Assembly: GCA_934364805.1 (NCBI GenBank)
Contig: CAKRMH010000005.1
Location: 1-64,000, forward strand
Length of the DNA: 64,000 nt
DNA from: an uncultured Lachnospiraceae bacterium
GTDB taxonomy: Bacteria; Bacillota; Clostridia; Lachnospirales; Lachnospiraceae
Direction: 5' to 3'
Made by a program: the position numbers and the translations under genes. Positions 17,364 through 25,212 of the stretch are shown piece after piece; positions within the stretch are counted from its first letter, which is position 1, and every line of letters starts with the position of its first letter. The notes beneath the pieces were generated by a model. The model was not told the origin of the DNA and ran no database searches. It saw only the letters and a list, made by a program, of their open reading frames with translations.

Positions 17364-19142
17364 CTATACAATAAATTTCTCTACATTTTTCTGAAGTTCT
17401 TCCGCAGATGCATGTGCAGCCGCAGCCTTCTCTTTGATATCCGAAGCTTTCTCCACTACAACTGCTGTTTTTTCTGCAATATCTGTTGTACCTGTTGCAC
17501 CCTCGGTTGCTGCTTTGCTGACTTCTGTGATCGCATCCATAACGCCTCCGATCGATGCCAGAAGTTCCTCTGAGGAAGCAGAGAAATCCGTCACAAGAGC
17601 ATCCACATTCGAAGCATCCGATTTATAAGACTCTGCCATATTTCCAAAGTCTGCAAGACTCTTCACAACATCATTTCCGACAAACTCAAGAAGCCGTTTT
17701 GAATCCTCCGCCAGATTCTCGACTGCCTTGGTAACATTCTGTGTTACCTCCTGGATATTGCCGACTGCTGCCTGCGACTGTTCTGCCAGTCCACGTATTT
17801 CATCCGCAACAACAGCAAATCCCTTACCTGCTTCTCCTGCGCGTGCAGCCTCTATGGATGCATTTAAGGAAAGCAGATTCGTCTGTCCAGTAATGTCCAT
17901 AATGGATTCTGCAAGAACCCCGATCTGCTCCACAACCTTAATGTCTTCCAGTGCTTTTGTCAGACTGCTCTCAATTTCTTCATGGACTTCCTTTGTCCGT
18001 TTATCGTTTTCATCGGAATCTTCCTTAATCTTCATTGCACGCTCACGGATATCATCTGCTTCTGCGGCTCCATCCTGTGATCTGGTCGCAATTCCTTTGG
18101 CAGCATCCTCAATCTCATGGGACATTGCATTAATTTCTTCCGAAGACGCTGCTGTCTCCTGCATTCCTGCTGCAAGCTGTTCTGTTGTGGCTGATACGTT
18201 TTCGATTTCTTCTTCTAATGCCTTCACATTGGCATCAATATCCTGGATCATTCCAGCGATCCCAACTGCGCCTTCTTTAACATCCCCAATTAAGCTTCCC
18301 ATCTCCGATCTCATCGATTCCAGAGAAACGGAAAGCACTCCAAAATCATCCTTTCGTTCCAGGAGATCTTTGTCCAGTGGCTGCGAGAAGTCTCCCTTCT
18401 CCATTGCATGGATATATCCCAGACTTCTTTTTAAAGGTTTTACAATACTAGATGCGATCAAGAGCAGAAGCACCACCATCACCGCTTCCACTGCAGCTAC
18501 CAATAAGACAAATTTATTTCTTGTACTATCTACATCCCTTGTAAAATCAGCTTCCAATGCGGCAATCTGATCATCGATGTAATCCGTATAATTTCCAGTT
18601 CCGATTACCCAGCCAAACGGTTCAAATGATTTGCTGTAGGATCTCTTTGGCGATGGTTCTGTCTCCCCCTCTTTTGGGAATACATAATCCGTATAGCCGC
18701 CATCCGGCTCCTGACCGACCGCAATGATGTCTTTTACCATCTGATAGCCATTTGCATCTTTTGTTTCCATACGATTTGTGCCTTCGGTATCGCTGCCGAG
18801 CAATACCACATTGGTTCCATCATACTGATCTATCCAGAAATAGCCACTGTCACCATAGCGCATTTCCCGGATCTCATCTGCAGCCAGCGTCTTTGCCTCC
18901 TCCTCTGTATATATGCCTGCCCGATACTGGTCATAGATGGTCTGGCACAGGGATATCGCACAATTGACCTGATCCTTGATCTGCTGGTCATAAGAATCTC
19001 TCTCATCCTGTTCCATCACGCTCAGTGCATTATCCTTCATATGATCCATGCTGGAAGTCGAAAAAATAACGCAGACTGCTAATGCGATCATTGCTGCCAC
19101 CATGACAATCAGTAGTTTTTGTTTTACCTTGATATTATTCAT
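17364..19142 (-). CDS. Methyl-accepting chemotaxis protein with Cache sensor
   Basis: This 592-residue chemoreceptor has a membrane segment at about 9-29, an extracellular Cache domain (about 35-200, with GDSGYFWIDQYDGTNV), a second membrane segment at about 205-230, a HAMP region, and a long signalling coiled coil with the hairpin-tip motif VVADEIRGLAEQSQ. Single-Cache domains of this kind usually bind small organic acids or amines. The GGGGG ribosome binding site is 7 nt from the ATG. No flagellar or che genes lie nearby. Confidence 0.93.
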   Translation of the reverse strand: MNNIKVKQKLLIVMVAAMIALAVCVIFSTSSMDHMKDNALSVMEQDERDSYDQQIKDQVNCAISLCQTIYDQYRAGIYTEEEAKTLAADEIREMRYGDSGYFWIDQYDGTNVVLLGSDTEGTNRMETKDANGYQMVKDIIAVGQEPDGGYTDYVFPKEGETEPSPKRSYSKSFEPFGWVIGTGNYTDYIDDQIAALEADFTRDVDSTRNKFVLLVAAVEAVMVVLLLLIASSIVKPLKRSLGYIHAMEKGDFSQPLDKDLLERKDDFGVLSVSLESMRSEMGSLIGDVKEGAVGIAGMIQDIDANVKALEEEIENVSATTEQLAAGMQETAASSEEINAMSHEIEDAAKGIATRSQDGAAEADDIRERAMKIKEDSDENDKRTKEVHEEIESSLTKALEDIKVVEQIGVLAESIMDITGQTNLLSLNASIEAARAGEAGKGFAVVADEIRGLAEQSQAAVGNIQEVTQNVTKAVENLAEDSKRLLEFVGNDVVKSLADFGNMAESYKSDASNVDALVTDFSASSEELLASIGGVMDAITEVSKAATEGATGTTDIAEKTAVVVEKASDIKEKAAAAHASAEELQKNVEKFIV

Positions 19143-19243
19143 ACCACGTCCCCCTTGTAGATCATTATTACTATTTCTTTCTTACCATTTTACCACTTTC
19201 CTAATATGTTGTACATGTTTTCTGCTAATAAAAGGTTTTTTTG

Positions 19244-19334
19244 TATCGTTTTTTACAATACAGAGTGAGAATTTCTATCTATAATCAGACTCAGTTAGAC
19301 AAAGGCGTCAACCAGACCGGTTGGCGCTTTTTTT
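19244..19334 (+). promoter_or_regulatory. Conserved box, promoter and leader terminator of the dehydrogenase operon
   Basis: An 18-bp box (TATCGTTTTTTACAATAC, 19244-19261) is repeated exactly upstream of the next transcription unit. A TATAAT (19280-19285) follows without a good -35, suggesting activator-dependent transcription. Soon after the predicted start comes a 9-bp hairpin (19305-19313 / 19319-19327, one T-G wobble) followed by seven T. This is an intrinsic terminator placed in the leader, 29 bp before the first gene. Its 5' side also reads GAC-AAAGGC-GTC, a possible competing small hairpin with a six-base loop. Confidence 0.7.
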
Positions 19335-19362
19335 ATTTGTAAAAACGAAGGAGGATTGGATT

Positions 19363-19677
19363 ATGGGAAGAATCGAAAACCATCCTATTCTCGGACCTGG
19401 TCCGGAAGGGAAAAAAGTTACCTTTTATTATAATGGCACTCCAATGGAGGGACTTGAAGGCGAGCCGATTATGGCAGCACTCAAGGTCAACGGCGTCATG
19501 GTACACCGTTATACCGCCAAAACACACGAACCTCGCGGTGTCTTCTGTGCGATCGGCAGATGTACCGATTGCGTTATGATCGTTGATGGAAAACCGAATG
19601 TCAGAACCTGCATCACTCCTTTAGAAGAAGGAATGAAGGTTGAAACACAGTACGGTGTCAGTGCAAAGGAGGCTTGA
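19363..19677 (+). CDS. (2Fe-2S)-binding small subunit of multi-subunit flavin dehydrogenase
   Basis: This 104-residue protein matches the HcnA / sarcosine-oxidase-alpha N-terminal type of [2Fe-2S] ferredoxin-like subunit. Four cysteines in CAIGRCTDC and the following RTC (C-x4-C-x2-C-x12-C) would bind the cluster. It precedes two flavoprotein subunits and a second [2Fe-2S] protein, the arrangement of heteromeric amine or imino-acid dehydrogenases such as hydrogen cyanide synthase, opine oxidase and D-hydroxyproline dehydrogenase. The ATG at 19363 is chosen because AAGGAGG precedes it; the open frame upstream runs through the leader hairpin. Confidence 0.85.
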   Translation: MGRIENHPILGPGPEGKKVTFYYNGTPMEGLEGEPIMAALKVNGVMVHRYTAKTHEPRGVFCAIGRCTDCVMIVDGKPNVRTCITPLEEGMKVETQYGVSAKEA

Positions 19678-19679
19678 AT

Positions 19680-21272
19680 ATGGAAGTAAAACGTTATGAT
19701 ATGATCGTTGTCGGTGCAGGTCCTGCAGGACTTTCCGCAGCAATTGAAGCAGCAAAACATGGTGTAAAACCAATCGTATTTGATGAAAATGCAAGACCAG
19801 GCGGTCAGCTTTTTAAACAGATCCATAAATTCTTTGGTTCCAAAGAACATAAAGCCAAAATCAGAGGCTTCAAAATTGGTGAAGAGCTTCTTGCTGAAGC
19901 TGAGAAATACGGTGTCGATGTTGTCTTAAACGCAACTGTCGTCGGATTGTATCCGGATAAAGAAGTTACCGTCCGTATCGCAGGTGAGGTGAAACACTTC
20001 AAGGGTGACAGCATTCTGATTGCAACCGGAGCTTCTGAGAATATGGTGAACTTCAAAGGCTGGACACTTCCAGGCGTCATCGGTGCCGGAGCTGCCCAGA
20101 CCATGATGAACCTGCACCATATTCTTCCTGGTAAGAAAGTTCTGATGCTTGGCTCCGGAAACGTTGGACTTGTTGTAAGTTTCCAGCTGATGCAGGCAGG
20201 ATGTGAAGTCGTAGCACTCTGCGATGCAGCACCAAGAATCGGCGGATATGGAGTGCATGCAGCAAAAGTTGCAAGATGCGGAGTTCCATTCTATCTGTCA
20301 CACACGATCGTGGAGGCAGAAGGCGATGAATATGTAACCGGTGTCACAATTGGACAGGTCGGACCGGACTGGAAGGTTATTCCAGGTACAGAAAAACACT
20401 TTGATGTGGATACGATCTGCCTTGCAGTCGGCTTATCTCCAATGTCACAGCTTCTGGATCAGGCAGGATGCAGGATGAAAGATACCAGAGGCGGTTTTGT
20501 CCCGGATTGTGACGAAGAAGGTCAGACGAGCGTCCCTGGAATCTATGCTGCCGGTGATGTATCCGGTATTGAAGAAGCAAGTTCCGCCATGATCGAAGGA
20601 CGTATCAGTGGTATCACGATTGCTGAATACCTTGGTTTTGCAGAGGAAACCGAAAAAGAGACACGCATCAAAGAGTTGGAAGCCCAGCTGGATACACTCC
20701 GCCAGGGTATGTTTGCTCCATGCAACCGTGGAAAGAAAATTGAGAAAACAGAGGAGGGCATTGATATCTCCCAGAACCTTCTCACAAACGGCTTCGTAGG
20801 CGATGATGAGATCAGCCGTTTCCCTGGTGTTACCAGACAAAGAAAGATCCATCCGGTTATGGAATGTACACAGAATATCCCATGTAACCCTTGTCAGGAT
20901 GCCTGCAAACGTGGATGTATCACCATCGGAAAGAATATCACCTCTCTTCCGGTTGTTGACAATGAGCACGAATGTATCGGCTGCGGTATGTGTGTTGCAA
21001 GCTGCTCCGGTCAGGCAATTTTCCTTGTCGAAGAAGATGTAGAACCTGGATATGGAGAAGTTACCATGCCATATGAATTCATGCCGCTCCCAAAAGCCGG
21101 GGATAAAGGAATCGCCTGTGGCCGAAACGGTAAAGAAGTCTGTGAATGTGAAGTTACCAAGGTACGTACGAGTCCTGCTTTTGACCACACCAACCTTCTT
21201 ACCATCAAAGTTCCAAATGACATGCTTATGAAAGCTCGTTTCTACAGAGCAAAAAAGGAGGCTTCATTATGA
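19680..21272 (+). CDS. NAD(P)/FAD-dependent dehydrogenase subunit with C-terminal Fe-S domain (HcnB type)
   Basis: This 530-residue subunit has an N-terminal FAD-binding Rossmann motif (VVGAGPAGLSAA), a second dinucleotide motif (LGSGNVGL, about 160) and the ATG-type motif IYAAGDVSG. Its C-terminal third adds cysteine-rich ferredoxin-like sequence (IPCNPCQDACKRGC and CIGCGMCVASCSGQA) that could hold one or two [4Fe-4S] clusters. HcnB-like subunits usually pass electrons from the catalytic flavin subunit to an acceptor. It starts 2 bp after the previous gene and ends overlapping the next by 4 bp (ATGA). The start is ATG 19680, behind GGAGG. Confidence 0.87.
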   Translation: MEVKRYDMIVVGAGPAGLSAAIEAAKHGVKPIVFDENARPGGQLFKQIHKFFGSKEHKAKIRGFKIGEELLAEAEKYGVDVVLNATVVGLYPDKEVTVRIAGEVKHFKGDSILIATGASENMVNFKGWTLPGVIGAGAAQTMMNLHHILPGKKVLMLGSGNVGLVVSFQLMQAGCEVVALCDAAPRIGGYGVHAAKVARCGVPFYLSHTIVEAEGDEYVTGVTIGQVGPDWKVIPGTEKHFDVDTICLAVGLSPMSQLLDQAGCRMKDTRGGFVPDCDEEGQTSVPGIYAAGDVSGIEEASSAMIEGRISGITIAEYLGFAEETEKETRIKELEAQLDTLRQGMFAPCNRGKKIEKTEEGIDISQNLLTNGFVGDDEISRFPGVTRQRKIHPVMECTQNIPCNPCQDACKRGCITIGKNITSLPVVDNEHECIGCGMCVASCSGQAIFLVEEDVEPGYGEVTMPYEFMPLPKAGDKGIACGRNGKEVCECEVTKVRTSPAFDHTNLLTIKVPNDMLMKARFYRAKKEASL

Positions 21273-21601
21273 TTGATATCAGACAGAAATTAGACGAAAT
21301 CGGACCTTTTGTTCCTGGTGCAGACGACGACTTATTGGTATGCAGATGTGAAGAAGTTACAAAAGGTGAAATCCGCCGCGCTGTCCACGAAGGTATTTTC
21401 ACAATCGAGGAAATGCGCAGATATTTAAGAAACGGAATGGGACTCTGTCAGGGACAGACTTGCAGCAGACTGGTCAAATCCATTATGGCTGCCGAATTAA
21501 AAGAAGCTCCTGATTATGTAGAACCGGCTTCTGCGAGAGCACCAATGAGACCTATTGAAATGGAGATTTTAGGAAAGGATCAGGGTGGCAAACATGAATA
21601 A
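21269..21601 (+). CDS. BFD-like (2Fe-2S)-binding subunit
   Basis: This 110-residue protein has the bacterioferritin-associated-ferredoxin cysteine pattern VCRCEEVTKGEI (CxC) and LCQGQTCSR (C-x4-C). In opine-oxidase and hydroxyproline-dehydrogenase families this module is often the C-terminal part of the HcnB-like subunit; here it is a separate gene. It overlaps both neighbours by a few bases, so all four subunits should be made together. Confidence 0.82.
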   Translation: MIDIRQKLDEIGPFVPGADDDLLVCRCEEVTKGEIRRAVHEGIFTIEEMRRYLRNGMGLCQGQTCSRLVKSIMAAELKEAPDYVEPASARAPMRPIEMEILGKDQGGKHE

Positions 21602-22733
21602 AACAGCAGATGTGATCATTATTGGCGGCGGTATCGTCGGATGTGCCGCAGCCTACTACCTTGCAAAATCCGGAACAAAAAATGTAATCGTGCTGGAGTC
21701 CACAAAAAGCATCGGTCATGGTGGAAGCTGCCGTAACGGCGGCGGTGTGCGTCAGTCCGGCCGTGATGTCAGAGAACTTCCTTATGCAATGTACGGAATC
21801 GAGCACCTGTGGCCGACACTTTCTGAGGAACTCGGCGTGGATGTTGAATATACCCAGAAAGGCAACCTACGCCTTGGCAAAACAGAGGCTCATCTGAAAA
21901 AATTACAGACACTTGCCGACAATGCAAAAAAAGTCGGTCTCGGTGTTGAAATGGTAGATGCCAAAGAAGTACAGGAGATCTGCCCTTACCTTTCCAAAGA
22001 AATCATCGGTGCAAGCTGGTGTCCAACCGATGGTCACGCCAATCCACTGACCACAACATTAGGTTATTATAAACGTTCCTTAGAGCTTGGTGTTTCCTAT
22101 TATACGGATGCCAAAGTCGCTTCCCTGAAGAAAATACGTGGAAAAGTACGTCAGGTCATTCTGACAGACAACACTGTTTTCGAGGGAGAACAGATCATTC
22201 TTGCCGCCGGATATGAAAGCCGTGCGATTGCAAGAACTGTCGGTGTAGATCTTCCAATGACACGCCTGATCGATGAAATGTTTGTAACCGAGATGCAGCC
22301 GCATATGTTTGATATCATGCTTGGTACTGCTGCTGCTGACTTCTATGGTCATCAGGCACATCACGGCTCTTTCGTATTCGGTTCCGAATGTGGATACGAA
22401 GAAGTAACCGACATGGATGATCCTTCCAAATTATATACTAACTCCATGACACTTTCCGCAAGCTGCCGTGCCGTTATGGACTATGTCCCATGTCTGAAGG
22501 ATGCCAAAGTTGTACGCAGCTGGTGTGGATGGTTAGACAATGCATTCGATGGAGTCCCATTCATCGGGCCTTGTCTGGATGCCGAGGGACTGATCGTTGC
22601 CTGCGGATTCACCGGACACGGATTTGGAACAGCTCCAGCCGTCGGTCTCATGCTTTCACAGATGGTCCACGGAGAAAAAACAGTCGTAGACCTGAGCGCA
22701 CTTGCTCCAAACCGTTTTATGCCAAACAAATAA
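21594..22733 (+). CDS. DAO-type FAD-dependent catalytic dehydrogenase subunit (HcnC type)
   Basis: This 379-residue D-amino-acid-oxidase-superfamily protein has the FAD motif IIGGGIVGCAAAYYL at its N-terminus, an Arg/Gly-rich flavin loop (GGSCRNGGGVRQSGRD), and a C-terminal GHGFGTAPAVG motif. It is the likely catalytic subunit, oxidising a secondary amine, imino acid or amino acid. The substrate cannot be read from sequence. The frame is open to a GTG at 21585, but AGGGTGG precedes the ATG at 21594, which is preferred and overlaps the preceding gene by 8 bp. Confidence 0.86.
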   Translation: MNKTADVIIIGGGIVGCAAAYYLAKSGTKNVIVLESTKSIGHGGSCRNGGGVRQSGRDVRELPYAMYGIEHLWPTLSEELGVDVEYTQKGNLRLGKTEAHLKKLQTLADNAKKVGLGVEMVDAKEVQEICPYLSKEIIGASWCPTDGHANPLTTTLGYYKRSLELGVSYYTDAKVASLKKIRGKVRQVILTDNTVFEGEQIILAAGYESRAIARTVGVDLPMTRLIDEMFVTEMQPHMFDIMLGTAAADFYGHQAHHGSFVFGSECGYEEVTDMDDPSKLYTNSMTLSASCRAVMDYVPCLKDAKVVRSWCGWLDNAFDGVPFIGPCLDAEGLIVACGFTGHGFGTAPAVGLMLSQMVHGEKTVVDLSALAPNRFMPNK

Positions 22734-22745
22734 AAATAAAGTCAA

Positions 22746-22877
22746 TATCGTTTTTTACAATACATAAACGATAGGATGCGTTAATATAATAAAGAATTAT
22801 ACTTGAATTACCAAATAAAATATGGTAGATTAAAGAGGACGAAGGCGTCAGATGCAGAAGCATCTGGCGCCTTTTTT
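22746..22877 (+). promoter_or_regulatory. Second copy of the conserved box, promoter and leader terminator
   Basis: The 18-bp box TATCGTTTTTTACAATAC (22746-22763) is identical to the copy before the dehydrogenase operon. Here its first eight bases also form an inverted repeat with AAACGATA (22766-22773). TATAAT follows at 22785-22790, again with no good -35. A leader hairpin of 12 bp (GGCGTCAGATGC, 22844-22855, and 22860-22871, one T-G wobble, AGAA loop) followed by six T lies 34 bp before the start codon. The 5' side reads GACGAAGGCGTC, like the first leader. Confidence 0.7.
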
Positions 22878-22910
22878 CTCTTTTACAGATACGTAAAGGA
22901 GGATTTAACT

Positions 22911-24044
22911 ATGGATACAAAAATTGATTTTCTCTACCTCTCCGAGCCAGATATGATAAAGGCCGGTGTCAAGGACATGAGTAAGTGTGTGGACTGCATG
23001 GAGGATCTTCTGGTCACCTTAAATAAGGGAGATTATATGATGGGCGGTGAGAACCACAATTCCCACGGATGCATGATCATGTTCCCGGATGACCCGAAAT
23101 TCCCGGGCATGCCAAAGAACGGACCTGACCGCAGATTCATGGCAATGCCTGCCTACCTCGGCGGCAGGCACCAGTTAGCAGGCATGAAATGGTATGGTTC
23201 CAACATCGAGAACAAGGAAAAAGGACTTCCACGTTCTATCCTTATGATGATGTTAAACGACAAAGATACCGGAGCTCCACTCGCACTGATGTCTGCCAAC
23301 CTGCTCAGTTCCTACCGGACCGGCGGAATTCCAGGCGTCGGCGCAAGATATCTTGCAAGAAAAGACTCCAAAGTCGTATCCATCATCGGACCTGGTGTCA
23401 TGGGCAAGACCTCTCTTGCCGCATTCATGGCTGTATGTCCGAACCTGGAGACACTCAAGGTAAAAGGCAGAGGTGCCAGATCCTTAGACGACTTTGTTTC
23501 ATGGGCAAAATCAGAATTTCCACAGTTAAAAGAGATCATTGTCTGCAAGGACAATGAAGAAGCAATCCGGGACAGCGATATTATCAGTTTTACCACAACC
23601 GTATTGAACGATGTTTCCACATTCCCTGAGATCAAAGAGGAGTGGGTGAAAAAAGGAGCTCTCATCTCCATGCCATCTGCAGCAAGATTTGACAGCAAAG
23701 AATTTGTTGCAAAACGTACCAAAATGGTCGTTGACAACTACAGTCTGTATGAAGCATGGGAGGAAGAATATCCGTATCCGACTTACGATACCGTATGTAT
23801 CGTCGGTTCCCTTTTCACCGATCTCGTACATGATGGTCTGGCAAAACGCGAAGATATTATCGACATCTCTGACATTATCACAGGAAAGCATGTCGGTCGT
23901 GAAAGTGATGATGAAATCATTATCTTTTCCGTGGGCGGTATGCCGGTTGAAGATATTGCATGGGGACATGAAGTATACAAAAATGCACTTGCAAAAGGAA
24001 TCGGCGTAACTCTTCCGCTGTGGGACAAACCTGACATGGCATAA
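22911..24044 (+). CDS. Ornithine cyclodeaminase/mu-crystallin family protein
   Basis: This protein of about 377 residues has the family's NAD-binding region (TGGIPGVGARYLARKD, then IIGPGVMGKTSL). Members include ornithine and lysine cyclodeaminases, pyrroline-carboxylate and other ketimine reductases, and opine or amine-related dehydrogenases. I recall close relatives being labelled tyramine oxidase subunit B in databases, but cannot verify that here. It is unusually long for the family (about 320). Context with an imino-acid-type dehydrogenase suggests the two handle the same nitrogen compound. The start at 22911 is set by AAAGGAGG; the longer open frame runs through the leader terminator. 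Confidence 0.8.
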   Translation: MDTKIDFLYLSEPDMIKAGVKDMSKCVDCMEDLLVTLNKGDYMMGGENHNSHGCMIMFPDDPKFPGMPKNGPDRRFMAMPAYLGGRHQLAGMKWYGSNIENKEKGLPRSILMMMLNDKDTGAPLALMSANLLSSYRTGGIPGVGARYLARKDSKVVSIIGPGVMGKTSLAAFMAVCPNLETLKVKGRGARSLDDFVSWAKSEFPQLKEIIVCKDNEEAIRDSDIISFTTTVLNDVSTFPEIKEEWVKKGALISMPSAARFDSKEFVAKRTKMVVDNYSLYEAWEEEYPYPTYDTVCIVGSLFTDLVHDGLAKREDIIDISDIITGKHVGRESDDEIIIFSVGGMPVEDIAWGHEVYKNALAKGIGVTLPLWDKPDMA

Positions 24045-24056
24045 GAGGTGCTATTT

Positions 24057-24836
24057 ATGAATCTACTGCAGCCATATGTACAGAAAAACGCAAAAGGATA
24101 TCAGAGTATGCGTGCAAAAAGCAATCATATTTTTGAGTATTATGCTTTTGAGGAGGAACCTGCGGCACAGCCCATAAACGCTGTGCCCGATGGCTGCGTA
24201 GATCTTCTGTATGCAATCGGAGAAAACGACGTCCGCTGTTTTCTTGGCGGAACCGTCTTAAAGATGAAATACTGGCCTTTTGAAAAGAACCGTATGTATT
24301 TTGGCATACGTTTCCAGCCTGGACAGTGTATTCTTCCAGACGGCGTTTCGATCGGTGACATCATCAACACCGACATCGAGATCCCATCCACTGCATACGG
24401 TGCAGATATTGATGAAGCGCTCTCTCATACCGAGAGCATGAAAGAACGTGCAGCAATGATCCATAAGGTGCTTTGGGATGCCCGTCAGACGCAGTCATCC
24501 CCAAATTCCAAAGAAGGCATTGAGGCATATATAAGAAACCGGATTTATGAGACAAAAGGAACTGTATCCATCAAAGAGATCTCACAGGACACCGGATATT
24601 CGGAATGTTATGTACGAAGGGCATTTCATGAAATGCACGGCATCAGTCCAAAAACCTTTGAAAAGATCGTACGCTTCCAGAACACACTCGAAGAAATGGC
24701 ACTTCATAAAGATATGGCTTTTTATGATATGGCACAGGAAAGCGGTTATTACGATCAGTCTCACATGGTAAAAGAATTTAAGAGCTTTACGGGACTTACA
24801 CCGGAAAATTATCAGAGATATATGGCAAATGTATAA
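24057..24836 (+). CDS. AraC family transcriptional regulator
   Basis: This 259-residue protein has an N-terminal region resembling the AraC-associated domain of small-molecule sensors (VPDGCVDLLYAIGEND) and a C-terminal AraC helix-turn-helix (about 165-258, with FKSFTGLTPENYQRY). It sits 12 bp after the cyclodeaminase-like gene. It is the only DNA-binding regulator in this cluster and so the best candidate to bind the 18-bp boxes in front of both transcription units. Confidence 0.85.
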   Translation: MNLLQPYVQKNAKGYQSMRAKSNHIFEYYAFEEEPAAQPINAVPDGCVDLLYAIGENDVRCFLGGTVLKMKYWPFEKNRMYFGIRFQPGQCILPDGVSIGDIINTDIEIPSTAYGADIDEALSHTESMKERAAMIHKVLWDARQTQSSPNSKEGIEAYIRNRIYETKGTVSIKEISQDTGYSECYVRRAFHEMHGISPKTFEKIVRFQNTLEEMALHKDMAFYDMAQESGYYDQSHMVKEFKSFTGLTPENYQRYMANV

Positions 24837-24851
24837 AAAGGAGGACACACT

Positions 24852-25202
24852 ATGGCTACAGGTCTATCAAAAATTGAAATCATAACAAGTTTTGCCAAAT
24901 TTACAGAACTCCAGAAGGAACTCAGCCACCTCGGAGTAAGAGGAATGACAGTGACACAGGTTATGGGATGCGGAATCCAGAAAGGGTCTGCGGAATATGC
25001 TGTGGAGGAAAACGAAGAATTCGTCCTTCTTCCGAAGCAGCAGATCAGCCTTGTGGTTGACACCAGCAAAGTACGGGAAATCGTGGAAGCCGTCAAACAG
25101 ATCTTATATACCGGTCACATCGGAGACGGTAAGATCTTTGTATACTCCCTGGATAACGTGATCAAAGTACGTACCGGCGATGAAGGTGCAGACGCACTGT
25201 AG
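24852..25202 (+). CDS. P-II family nitrogen regulatory protein
   Basis: This 116-residue protein matches P-II in length and in the C-loop (HIGDGKIFVYSLDN) and RTGDEGADAL end. The T-loop between QKG and LPK keeps the usual 14 residues but reads SAEYAVEENEEFVL, so the tyrosine uridylylated in GlnB is replaced by Glu. It is encoded between the AraC regulator and an amino-acid permease. P-II proteins often bind the transporter encoded beside them and gate it according to nitrogen or energy status; here that partner would be the APC permease. Confidence 0.87.
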   Translation: MATGLSKIEIITSFAKFTELQKELSHLGVRGMTVTQVMGCGIQKGSAEYAVEENEEFVLLPKQQISLVVDTSKVREIVEAVKQILYTGHIGDGKIFVYSLDNVIKVRTGDEGADAL

Positions 25203-25212
25203 GAGGCTGCTT

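Noticed and set aside
17728..18570. 280-residue plus-strand frame rich in Ser
   Set aside because: It is the antisense of the chemoreceptor coiled coil; its Ser-rich composition is that of the complementary codons.
19280..19309. Complete ANTAR dual-hexaloop motif in the dehydrogenase leader
   Set aside because: Only one possible hexaloop (AAAGGC) is found; the predicted transcript start leaves no room for the first hairpin.
20445..21188. 247-residue minus-strand frame
   Set aside because: Antisense shadow of the HcnB-like subunit gene.
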